Source: Clostridia bacterium (GTDB lineage Bacteria; Bacillota; Clostridia; Christensenellales; Borkfalkiaceae). From it: DNA of 64,000 nt. Of the stretch, positions 53,501 to 61,566 are shown piece by piece. Position numbers and translations under genes: made by a program. The stretch lies in contig JAFQGG010000009.1 in assembly GCA_017415505.1 (NCBI GenBank), positions 1-64,000 on the forward strand. Direction: 5' to 3'. Below the pieces are notes generated by a model. That model made no database searches. It was given only the letters and a program-made list of their open reading frames with translations, and was not told the DNA's origin. How positions within the stretch are numbered: the stretch's first letter is position 1; each line of letters opens with the position of its first letter.

Positions 53501-56500
53501 CCACTTTCACCGTCTTCGCCGTCGCGTCGTATACGAACGACGCGTCGTCCGTCCAAGTCAAACGGATCTTGCGCGGGGTAATATCGTACTCGTGCGCCGT
53601 TCCGCTCTCTATCGTGAAGTTGCACGCGGTAGAAACGCTTACGCTCATTTCGTAATGCCCCGCGTCCGTGTTTTCGTTCCCGCTGTACGAAAGCGCACCG
53701 CGGATTTCGTCGTGCAAGCCCGTCGCGCAGTCAAAGCCCGTAACCTTCGCTTCCTTGACCGTGCCGTCGTATTCCATATCGGCGGGGTTCGACCAAGTGA
53801 GCGCAACGCCGAGCTTTTCTACCGTGAAGTCGAGCGAGTCGCCCCCAACGATTTCGTAGTTCTTATTGATATCCTCGTCCGCGAGGGTGACTTTTACGCC
53901 GTACGAGCCTGCGTCGGTGGGCGCAACGCTACCCGTTGCCGAGTCCCCTTTCACGCTCGTACCCGAGTACGCGTACTCGTAAACGACCTTTTCGCCGTTT
54001 GCCGTCGGCGCGCTCGCTACTTGCGTCCAAGGCGCGCCGTCGTAGATAAGTTCGCGCTCAGTGGCAAGCGACCAGCGAATCGTAAGTTGCATTTTCGTGA
54101 TCGTGAACAGGTTCGAACCCGTCGCGCCTTTGATCGCGTAGTTCGTATTGCCGAGCTTTGCCGTCACTTCGTAGTCCTGCGCGACGTCCTTATATTTCTC
54201 GTTGACGGTTACGGGTACTTTACGGTTCGTCAAATCCCCGTCGTTCTCCAAGCCCGTCGCTTCCACGGTGGGTTGCTGTTGCTTACCGTTATACACGAGG
54301 GAAAGCGCCGACCAAACCACGTCCACCTCGTAAGGCGCGATCGTGAATTTTTCCTTGGGGTTGGTAATCGCGTAGTTGGTGTTCTCCGTCGTAACACTCG
54401 CTTCGTAGTCCACGCCCGCGTTGCGTTGCTTGCCCGAAACGGTAAGCGAAATCGCGCCGTCCGTGCCAAGCCCCGTCGCGTTTGCCGTGGGCAGTTGCTC
54501 GTTCGCGTTGAATACGAGCGAAGTGTTCGACCAAGTTACCGTCAAAGGCGCGCTCGTCACCGTTACCGAGTGACGGAGCGTTTCTTCCGTTATATAATAG
54601 AGTTCCGCGCACGCGCCCGCGAGGACAGCCGTGTAATCGTAGGTATCGGCGTTTTTCACCGTCGCGCTGTTTTGCTCGAAAGTGATCTCGTCGCCGTTGA
54701 TCACGTCGTCGCCGTTCTCTACCCAAGAAACGGTCTTTTCGCTCGCCGTGTACACGAGATTGCTCGGGTCGCTCCAAACGATATTGAGCGCGCGCTTGTT
54801 CACCGTCACCGTCGCCGTTTTAGAAACGCTCGCGGTCAACGAGGAAATATCGCTCGCCTTGGAAGTTACCGTCAATTCGTAAGTACCCGAATGGGAGGGA
54901 AGGGCGTTGGTAATCACCCAATCCTCGTCCGTAGCCGTTTCGTCGCCGTCTACCTTTTTCCATTGGAACACCAATTCGAAATCGTCGCTTGCGGGTACGC
55001 TCGTCGCGTCAAAGGAGATATTCTCCCCGTACACCGCCGTCGCGCCGTCTTGGTACTCGGAAGTACCGTGCGAAGCCACGCCCGTTTGAAGCGCGGTGAT
55101 CGCGGGGTTTTGCATCGTCCATACGGGATATATCTTCATACCGTCCGAAAGCACTTCTTCCAAATCGGTAAATTCTTCTCTTTCGCCGTCCGCTTCGTAT
55201 TCCCATTTCAAATCGAAACCGTCGCGCGTTTGGTAGGTGGAAATCCAAGCGTTGAAATCGGATTTCACGAGTACGCGCGAATCCGTACCGTTGTACTTGA
55301 AACCGTCGCTCACCTCGTACACGCCGTCGTTGTCTTGTTGTACGAACACCTTATACAACGGCTCGAAGATCATGCGGATATTTTCCATCGATTCGTGCAC
55401 CTCTGTGCCGAGCACCGCTTGCTCGCCCACGAACGCGCCCACGAAAATACGCTTGTCGTTGTTCTCGTAAGACCAATGCAAATCCGCCCCGTCGCTTGCG
55501 TTGGAGTGTTGTACGTAATCAAAGCCAAGTTCGAGCGTTTCGCCCTCGTTCAAGTACATACCGGGCACGCCGTTCCCGCCGATCCCCATAAGATCGGCGT
55601 AGTCGTAAGTGAAGCTTACGAACACTCTGCCCTCGGGCAAGTTCGACGCCGTGGAAAGCTCGGCGATTTTTAAGTAATTCTCATTCTCGCGTTCCACCGC
55701 TTTACGGAAAAAGCTTTCGCGGAAGGTTTGGATATCGCGTACGAAAATCTTCCGATCCTGCCGTTCGTAAAGCGCAAGCTCGTTCGTAAGTTCGGGCAGT
55801 TTTTCCGCCTCGAAGTAGATATTTTCGATAAGGTTGTCCGTAAAGAGGTCGCAATTCACCGCGGTAACCGCTTTGTCGTTAAATTCCTGCGGAATCACGA
55901 CGGTGTCGCCCCTGCCTTCCAGCACGCCCGAAACGGTGTATTCGCCGTTCTCGTTCAATTCGTAGATAAGCGTTCTTTGCTTACCCGCCACGCCTTGACC
56001 GAACCAGCCGTAGCCGTACACGAACGTACCGTACAGCCCCACGCATGCGAGCATGAGGGCAAAGCAAATCGCCGCCCAACCGCGCACGCCTTTCCCGCGA
56101 CCCACTTTCGCCGCGCGCATACAAGCGAGCGCGACGGCAAGGCACGCGACAAGGTGCACGCCGAGGAACATGTAGATCGCCCAAGCCGTGAACACGCTAC
56201 CGTAGTCGCTGTTCCCTTCCGTCACCACCACGAGCGCGGAAAGCGCCACCGTGACGAGGATATACAGCACGGGCAAGGAAACCGCGTAGCGGAAACGGTA
56301 GTTCGAGGCGATCGACGCGATAAGGAAAAGCACGTCCGCCACTACCAAACCGACCGGCATGAAGTAGTATTGCATAGCGTATCCGCCCAAAACGAGGGAT
56401 ACGATAACGGCAAGGTTACAAAGGAGCGCGACGATTGCCGTCACGATCACCAACCCTTTCGGGCTTTTGATCCTGCCTTGCGTAAGCTTTACGAGATTGT

Positions 56501-56528
56501 TATTCATTTCATTACTCATAGTTGGCAT
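50517..56528 (-). CDS. Giant membrane protein with BspA-like, InlB-like and about 18 MBG-type repeats
   Basis: 2003 residues. Five membrane helices lie in residues 24-172. A short BspA-type leucine-rich piece (VVIPQEFNDKAVTAVN, about 209-225) and an InlB-B-like region (to about 480) follow. From about 590 to the end some eighteen repeats of roughly 75-80 residues occur, each opening with a W then (V/T)YDG(K/E/A), for example VVWGNTTFTYDG, the mark of MBG/YDG Ig-like domains. The C-terminal repeats should be outside the cell. No LPXTG-type anchor is seen; the N-terminal helices hold it. It stands among cytoplasmic ATPase genes, so it may be their envelope anchor. The start could be 56528 or 56519. 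Confidence 0.8.
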   Translation of the reverse strand: MPTMSNEMNNNLVKLTQGRIKSPKGLVIVTAIVALLCNLAVIVSLVLGGYAMQYYFMPVGLVVADVLFLIASIASNYRFRYAVSLPVLYILVTVALSALVVVTEGNSDYGSVFTAWAIYMFLGVHLVACLAVALACMRAAKVGRGKGVRGWAAICFALMLACVGLYGTFVYGYGWFGQGVAGKQRTLIYELNENGEYTVSGVLEGRGDTVVIPQEFNDKAVTAVNCDLFTDNLIENIYFEAEKLPELTNELALYERQDRKIFVRDIQTFRESFFRKAVERENENYLKIAELSTASNLPEGRVFVSFTYDYADLMGIGGNGVPGMYLNEGETLELGFDYVQHSNASDGADLHWSYENNDKRIFVGAFVGEQAVLGTEVHESMENIRMIFEPLYKVFVQQDNDGVYEVSDGFKYNGTDSRVLVKSDFNAWISTYQTRDGFDLKWEYEADGEREEFTDLEEVLSDGMKIYPVWTMQNPAITALQTGVASHGTSEYQDGATAVYGENISFDATSVPASDDFELVFQWKKVDGDETATDEDWVITNALPSHSGTYELTVTSKASDISSLTASVSKTATVTVNKRALNIVWSDPSNLVYTASEKTVSWVENGDDVINGDEITFEQNSATVKNADTYDYTAVLAGACAELYYITEETLRHSVTVTSAPLTVTWSNTSLVFNANEQLPTANATGLGTDGAISLTVSGKQRNAGVDYEASVTTENTNYAITNPKEKFTIAPYEVDVVWSALSLVYNGKQQQPTVEATGLENDGDLTNRKVPVTVNEKYKDVAQDYEVTAKLGNTNYAIKGATGSNLFTITKMQLTIRWSLATERELIYDGAPWTQVASAPTANGEKVVYEYAYSGTSVKGDSATGSVAPTDAGSYGVKVTLADEDINKNYEIVGGDSLDFTVEKLGVALTWSNPADMEYDGTVKEAKVTGFDCATGLHDEIRGALSYSGNENTDAGHYEMSVSVSTACNFTIESGTAHEYDITPRKIRLTWTDDASFVYDATAKTVKVESIDRPVEGEAITFFSYTGETQTNAGESYEAVATCTDDNYEIVNGASYSWSIAKKQLTLTWALTDERALVYDGLAWEYAVTANKIGTESVTYTYQYDGTRVGGEPYLSEDVPVNAGSYTVTASLASGNPVNDNYLISTNASHTFTVAQKEISLTWQTQRAWVYDAQTESIEVVSVSGLENGEQMSVLEMSYSGYNQNQGTHTMSVSLPKNCNYTITDGTDKQDFTISKLELYLVWQDDLSFVYDGQMKTVELQSYGVADSFTAEIEEQLIYAGNTGLNASGDYEASVSVPDSCNFTVASGAKTIWEITKVQLTLNLGLTDARSGVYDGKAWEVAVQSANTVGTEKVTYAYNYGATGAVAPVNAGSYTATASLASGNPVNNNYEIVDGDELSFTVAKRQLLVEWSNGSYTFNGKPQGEVPTFVNTVDEVTPITKYTTADEQMPVNKGSYTATVSFENDNYEFSDSANTQKTFAINAQSVAVVWGETAFIYNASAQIPTASATSSEGVTIPLTLTGEQTDAGENYEASASMTTADENYALTNTSVEFAIAKKTLTLTWKQAVTFDGTAKDYKPTVKGVCTGDSLNSAVRFTCDGADENPTNAKTYSVVVEILDSNYTFEGNEDTASESFVINAQSVAVVWGNTTFTYDGEAHAPTATAKSKQEVNIPLTVSGAQTNAGENYTATASMTATDSNYILTNTSKSFTITPAQRTVAWADTTVTYDGEAHAPVATIKDVDNETVVLSVDSSYTNASTYTVTASIDDTNYTLTGEKTSFTIEKQKVVVVWGNTTFTYDGKSHAPTATATDAQDRSVTLSVSGAKTNAGTNYTATASTSDTNYELTNETVQFTIKEAELSVTWSVSSYTYDGSVKKPTATATGVNGTLTLTVEATTGGINAGSHTAKAVAPANYKIVANETKGYSIAKQKVEVEWGNLTFTYDGKTHTPTATARDAQGRTVTITVTGGASAVGSHTAKATTSDSNYELTNATKSFTITSANA

Positions 56529-56543
56529 TTCTCCGTTTTACGA

Positions 56544-58340
56544 TCAATAGAAATTGCGGTTCTTTCTCTTCGCCGTGTCGATATAACCGTGTTCGGTGAT
56601 ACCGAGCTTATCGAAGCGATACTGTTTCTTGCCCACGACGAACACGATCAACCGTTCGTCCTCGAAGCAATATTTGGTTTTGAACGCGGAGAACGCGCGC
56701 TTCCAAACGGACAGGATTTGCGCGTACTGCTTATACAGCTTCTTCGCTTCTTCCTTTTCCTCGGGGGAAAGTTCGTCCGTCTTGTTTGCCACCGCGTCCG
56801 TCAATTCGCACAGCGGGCAAAGCGTTCTATCGTCCTCTTTCTTCGCGCTACGCACCGAGAAGTTGCGCCCGCAACAGGAACATTCGCGCATGAGCGCGTC
56901 CGCCTTTATCATACGCAAATCGTTGACGGAGAACCGCATTTGCGTGGTTTGCACCTCTTCCTCGTTGATCGGATCGAAGTACACGATTTCGGGATAACGG
57001 CAATCTTTGCAGTATTGCTTGCCCGGCTTCGTCTTGTCCGCGGAAGGCACGGTGAAAAGTTGCGATTGACAGCGCACGCATTTGCACGTTTCCGCACCGC
57101 GAAGGTTTTGACAAACCACCGTTTTAAGGTGGGTCTTATGCGCCCCGCGCGCCTTGATCGTCGCGATTTCCGCCGTCGAGAAACCGAGGTTGTCGTCCTT
57201 GACGTTGCGCAGGGGCAACGAGGTCGCTTCGTGCGGTTTGCCCGCCACGAGCATGAGCGCGTTGTCCTTGACGATAAAGCTCGTCGAGTCGGCGCAGTTT
57301 AAGCACTTCACGGTGAGCGTATTGTTCAAGCCGAAGATAAAGCGCAATTTCTTCGCGCCGTTGATCATGCAATCGAACACGCTCGCGTCCCATTGTACGT
57401 GGGAGATCCCGAGCACTTTCAACTCGTCGCATTGAAGCTCACATTCCTTGTGCGCCGTCAATTCGAGCATGGTATCTACGATCGGCTGATCGCGCTTTTC
57501 GTCGAGCAACAAGCTGTCCACGAACCCTTCGTCACCCGAGCTTTCAATCAGTTTTTCAAGCGCGTTGAGGGCGTTGTTCGTCAACATTTCCACGCGCGAA
57601 TCGTCGGACACGAACGGTTCTTGTTCGCCGTCCTCCTCGTCGCGGAAGTTGCTCAGCGTCTTGTCAATCGCGCTCGCCTCTCGCTTTAAGAGGGGTACGA
57701 GCTCGATCCGCCGTTCGTGTTTGATAAATCTACCGCGGAAGTATACCTTACCCAACACGCGTTCCGATTGCCCCGTACCGCCGTTGAGCGCAAGGCGGAG
57801 GGATAACCCGTAAATGTCTTCCGCTTCTTCTTTCAAAACGTCCTCGTCCGTGACTTTCATTAAGTCTTTCGGGCGAAGCACGATATCCGGCCAAAGGAAT
57901 TTCACCAATTTTTGCGCGGTGGAGAACGCTTCCTCGCGCCCCATCAATTCCTTTTTTTGCTGTTTATATTCCACGATGGAATATTTCTTGTGATAAAGGG
58001 TCGCCGCCTTTTCGATAAACTGCATCCAATGCGCGTCCGCGCTGTCGGCGGATTTGCCTCCGCGCACCCCTCTAAACCAGCTCGCGCCCGCAAGCTCGAA
58101 ACCGATTTCGTCGCTCGTTTCGTCGTCCTCGTCGTCCTTAAACTGTGCGTTGGGAATGGAGGGATCGTACGCGTACTCGTTCTTTCCGTCGCGAATGAAA
58201 AGATCCACGCCGAAACTACCGATGCGGTCGATATCCCCGCTCACCTTATACCCGTTGTCCGCAAAGGTGGGACAATCGAGAATGAGTCTGAACGCGCTTT
58301 CAAATTCCGTTTTATATTTCGTACCGATTAAAATTTCCAT
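56544..58340 (-). CDS. Multi-zinc-ribbon protein of unknown function
   Basis: 598 residues. No family is recognised for the N-terminal 350 residues, which are alpha/beta with acidic patches (KDDEDDETSDE). The C-terminal half holds several Cys pairs: VKCLNCADS, CKCVRCQSQ with YCKDCRYPE, and ECSCCGRNF with LCPLCE, i.e. two or three zinc ribbons. It lies 14 bases after the SNF2-type helicase gene, which also has many zinc knuckles. The pair may act together on nucleic acid or on a shared protein partner. Confidence 0.6.
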   Translation of the reverse strand: MEILIGTKYKTEFESAFRLILDCPTFADNGYKVSGDIDRIGSFGVDLFIRDGKNEYAYDPSIPNAQFKDDEDDETSDEIGFELAGASWFRGVRGGKSADSADAHWMQFIEKAATLYHKKYSIVEYKQQKKELMGREEAFSTAQKLVKFLWPDIVLRPKDLMKVTDEDVLKEEAEDIYGLSLRLALNGGTGQSERVLGKVYFRGRFIKHERRIELVPLLKREASAIDKTLSNFRDEEDGEQEPFVSDDSRVEMLTNNALNALEKLIESSGDEGFVDSLLLDEKRDQPIVDTMLELTAHKECELQCDELKVLGISHVQWDASVFDCMINGAKKLRFIFGLNNTLTVKCLNCADSTSFIVKDNALMLVAGKPHEATSLPLRNVKDDNLGFSTAEIATIKARGAHKTHLKTVVCQNLRGAETCKCVRCQSQLFTVPSADKTKPGKQYCKDCRYPEIVYFDPINEEEVQTTQMRFSVNDLRMIKADALMRECSCCGRNFSVRSAKKEDDRTLCPLCELTDAVANKTDELSPEEKEEAKKLYKQYAQILSVWKRAFSAFKTKYCFEDERLIVFVVGKKQYRFDKLGITEHGYIDTAKRKNRNFY

Positions 58341-58354
58341 ACCGTCTTTTCACC

Positions 58355-61300
58355 TCAATCGTCCGTTCTCAAATTATCCGAACGCAAAATGTCTTGAATA
58401 TCGATAACCTTGCCGATTTCCTTTTGGAAGTTTTCGCAGAACTTCACACCGCCGTCCATCTTGTACTCGTACAACGAACGAATGTACGATTCGAAGGTGT
58501 TGCTCTTGACGGGTTTGAGTCTACCCTTTCCGCACGCGGGGCAGGTCGCTTCCCACTTCCCGTCGAATTCGATCGAATGGGGCTTGGGTTTACACGAACC
58601 GTATTTACACTTCGCGCACGCCGAAATTGCTTCCGGTCCTTCGCCGATAATACAACCCCTGCGCTTACAGATATCGCGGTACGAACAGCTTGCGCACGCC
58701 GCCTTGATATCGGGGCTGGTGGGGTTCTTCAAGCGACGGTAAATTTCAAGCGCTTTACACTTCCCGTACATATCCCCGTCCGATTTGGTGAACCGCTCGC
58801 AATGCGCGAGGGCGCAAATCTTCGGACAATAATACACGCGCTTGCCCTTCACGCCGTCGTTGCACATGATACCCTTTTTCGTGATACACATATACGAGCT
58901 ATCCTCGCGCTTGGACGAACGGGTGAATACCTTTCCGCACGCTTTCGAGTCGCACTTGATATCGCGCGCCGCGATTTCTTCCATGACCGTGCGCTCGTTC
59001 TTTTCCGCGCACATTTCGCACTCGATTTCCCCGCTCCCTTCGAGGTCTTCCCTCGAAATGAGCTTGATGTTCCCGCAACCTTGCTTGGGACAGCGGATCG
59101 TAACCATGTTGTCGTTGTTACAGCCCGCGAGGATTTCCGCGTCGCCCGTGTCGCTACTCATAAGCCCGATACGGGTGAAGTAGGTGAGCACGTAGCCTTC
59201 GAGCTTATACATATCCGCGAGCGAATAAATGATAATGTCGCTGTCCTGTCCAAGACGGAATACACGCCCGATACGCTGTTGCATATCCAAGGGGTTGGGG
59301 GTGATTTGGAAGTTGACGATAATACTGCAAGTTTGCAAGTTCGCGCCTTCCGTCAAATGTCTGTCCGTAACGACGAGCACCGCGTTGCGCTTTTCGTTGA
59401 ACAGCTGTTCGAGCTTGGTGTCGCTCGAAATTTGGTCGATATCGATCACGCGCCCGCCGAACTCGGACGAGTTTTTCAGCGTGTCGTACACGGGCATCGT
59501 AAGGTTGTCCTCGTCGCCCACTTCGTAGTCGAAGAATACGATCACGCGCGAGTTTTCGTGTTGACGGAGGATTTGGCGGAGCTTATCCATTTTGTATTGG
59601 AACTCGTTTTGCTCGCCGTATACGGGCTGGAAGCAATAGCGCACGCCCGATTCCACTTCTCTGCCCTTTTCCTCTTCGATCGGTTGCATACGGATTTGCG
59701 AAGCGTAGAAGCCCACCGAACCTTTTCTATGGAAGCGGTAGGGGAAATTCGCCTTGCTTTCGTCGCAAATGCTGTCCATATCGCTCAGCCCGAACGCCGT
59801 GAGGTAGTTTTGTACGAACTGTTCGTAGAGGTTTTCGTACTCTTCCACTTCCACTTTCTTTTGCGCGTACTCCACGTACTTGGGCACGGAATAGCAAAGC
59901 TCTCTGCCCAAAACGTCGGTGACGGGTTTGCCCTTTCTGTACGGCGTGACCACGAGTCCGCCGTTCATGAAATCCACCGTTTCGAGATCCATTTCAATGC
60001 GCGCCTTTTCGCCGTCCACGACGCCCTCGATCTCGATCATTTTTTCCTGCGGTTTATCCGTCTTAAAGAACATCAAATTGACGACCTTCTTTCTCGACGC
60101 AGGCTTGGCAACGCACGCCTGCGGTTGACGGATCATGATGGAACGGAGTACGCCGTGGTGGTACGCTTCCGCGATCATTTCCTTGATCTTTTCCTGTATT
60201 TCCGGCTCGCCGTCGAAGAAGTCGTTGATGTATTTGTCTTTCAACCCCTCGTAGTAGTAATCGAAGTCTTGCGCGCAACCCCGTTCCGCGAGGTATTCCT
60301 CGAACTTTTTACGGAAGGGCGCAACCGTGGAGTTGTAGCTTTCGCTGTAAAATTTAAGAATATAATTTTTCACCGTGCCGGGGTCGGTGTTCTTTCTGCC
60401 CTGCAAGTACTCGCCGAGGAAGACATCAAGCACTTCGTTCTTTCTCTTTGCGTCCAAGCTCTCGAAGTCGTCGTCGGGATAGGTCTTTTCGAAGTAATCG
60501 CGGAACGCCTTGCAAAAGATGGCGTCGCCACCGCGAATGAGTGCGATTTTTTCCTTGCGCACGAAGTCCATAATCGTCGTCGCGCCACGGCAAATGTTTT
60601 TGAGGTAGAACTCCCGCTCTTCTTCGAACGCTACCGAGTGGGAAACGCCCTCTCTGAAATCGGCGGGTTCGCCCCCCTTACAACGAATGAAGTACCAAAG
60701 ACGGAACATATCGGCAAGATTGCCCGCGTGCGGGGTTGCCGAAAGGAGCAAACAGTAGGTCATGTTCGCCGCTTTCTTCGTCTTCATAAGCTCGGACAAA
60801 ATCTCCATGGCTTTCGCGTCCTTGCCCTTGTCCACGTTGAGGTGGTGCGCTTCGTCCACGACGACCACGTCAAAGAGCTTGTTCTTCACCGAGCTTACGT
60901 CCCATTGTACGAAGTCTTCCATTTTGACGATCATGGGGTATTTGGGATGGTCGAAATCGCCGTTTTCCCCGTGCAAGAAATGACGGGGGTCAAGCTTGTT
61001 TCCGATCGGTTTGAGCGTAACGGGTTCTTTGGGGTTTTGCACCACCTTTTCCCCGTTCCATTTCCCAAGCCCGAAGCATTTTTCAATCGTGTAGATCCAA
61101 GAACCGTACACCTGTTCGGGCACGATCAAAAGCATGGACGAGATAAGCCCGCGCACGGCAAGCTCGCTCAATACGATACCCGCCTCGAAGGTCTTACCGC
61201 TACCCACGACGTCGGCAAGCAATCCAAAACCGCGAAGCTTTTTCAAAAATTGCCCCGCCGATTCCTTTTGGTGCTTGAAAATCACCTCGTCGTCCGTTTC

Positions 61301-61552
61301 GTGGAACGATTGACGGGGAATCCCGTAACAAATAGACTCGCCGTCCTCCGTTTCAAATTCCCGCTCGCAATAAAGGCTTGCGTCGATAAGAAGCTCCGCG
61401 AACGAGTCGTAGCGATCGAGCGGGTCTACGAACGAATTCCAACGCTGTACGTCGGCGGTAAAGCGTTCGTTGCCCTGTAAGTTGGTGCGCTCGCTGTCCT
61501 TTTGGAAAGCGTTCGCGTTGAATTTTATGCGTTTTAACTGTTTTTCTTCCAT
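58355..61552 (-). CDS. SNF2-type SF2 helicase with C-terminal zinc-binding array
   Basis: 1065 residues. The first RecA domain has motif I DVVGSGKT (114-121), DEAH box (233-236) and SATPHAG (271-277). The second has VVTDRHLTEGANLQ (727-740) and motif VI QQRIGRVFRLGQ (758-769). This is the SNF2-like arrangement used by ATP-driven translocases. From about 820 on there are at least five Cys clusters (CPKQGC, CEMC, CDSKAC, CASCSYRDIC, CPACGKGR), an unusually rich zinc array. It follows the Hsp70-like gene by 14 bases. Neither a nuclease nor a methylase domain is seen. Substrate unknown. Confidence 0.82.
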   Translation of the reverse strand: MEEKQLKRIKFNANAFQKDSERTNLQGNERFTADVQRWNSFVDPLDRYDSFAELLIDASLYCEREFETEDGESICYGIPRQSFHETDDEVIFKHQKESAGQFLKKLRGFGLLADVVGSGKTFEAGIVLSELAVRGLISSMLLIVPEQVYGSWIYTIEKCFGLGKWNGEKVVQNPKEPVTLKPIGNKLDPRHFLHGENGDFDHPKYPMIVKMEDFVQWDVSSVKNKLFDVVVVDEAHHLNVDKGKDAKAMEILSELMKTKKAANMTYCLLLSATPHAGNLADMFRLWYFIRCKGGEPADFREGVSHSVAFEEEREFYLKNICRGATTIMDFVRKEKIALIRGGDAIFCKAFRDYFEKTYPDDDFESLDAKRKNEVLDVFLGEYLQGRKNTDPGTVKNYILKFYSESYNSTVAPFRKKFEEYLAERGCAQDFDYYYEGLKDKYINDFFDGEPEIQEKIKEMIAEAYHHGVLRSIMIRQPQACVAKPASRKKVVNLMFFKTDKPQEKMIEIEGVVDGEKARIEMDLETVDFMNGGLVVTPYRKGKPVTDVLGRELCYSVPKYVEYAQKKVEVEEYENLYEQFVQNYLTAFGLSDMDSICDESKANFPYRFHRKGSVGFYASQIRMQPIEEEKGREVESGVRYCFQPVYGEQNEFQYKMDKLRQILRQHENSRVIVFFDYEVGDEDNLTMPVYDTLKNSSEFGGRVIDIDQISSDTKLEQLFNEKRNAVLVVTDRHLTEGANLQTCSIIVNFQITPNPLDMQQRIGRVFRLGQDSDIIIYSLADMYKLEGYVLTYFTRIGLMSSDTGDAEILAGCNNDNMVTIRCPKQGCGNIKLISREDLEGSGEIECEMCAEKNERTVMEEIAARDIKCDSKACGKVFTRSSKREDSSYMCITKKGIMCNDGVKGKRVYYCPKICALAHCERFTKSDGDMYGKCKALEIYRRLKNPTSPDIKAACASCSYRDICKRRGCIIGEGPEAISACAKCKYGSCKPKPHSIEFDGKWEATCPACGKGRLKPVKSNTFESYIRSLYEYKMDGGVKFCENFQKEIGKVIDIQDILRSDNLRTDD

Positions 61553-61566
61553 AGCCTTTTGCCCTC

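Noticed and set aside
50540..54780. Regular repeats considered as a CRISPR array
   Set aside because: The units are about 230-270 bases, imperfect and in frame in a protein; there are no short identical repeats with unique spacers and no cas genes.
50307..55673. Plus-strand open frame (1788 codons) opposite the MBG-repeat protein
   Set aside because: Antisense shadow of repeated DNA. The product is Arg/Val-rich and repeats only because the true gene repeats.
58394..61480. Plus-strand open frame (1028 codons) opposite the SNF2-type helicase
   Set aside because: Antisense shadow; no motif, no ribosome binding site, while all SF2 motifs are on the minus strand.
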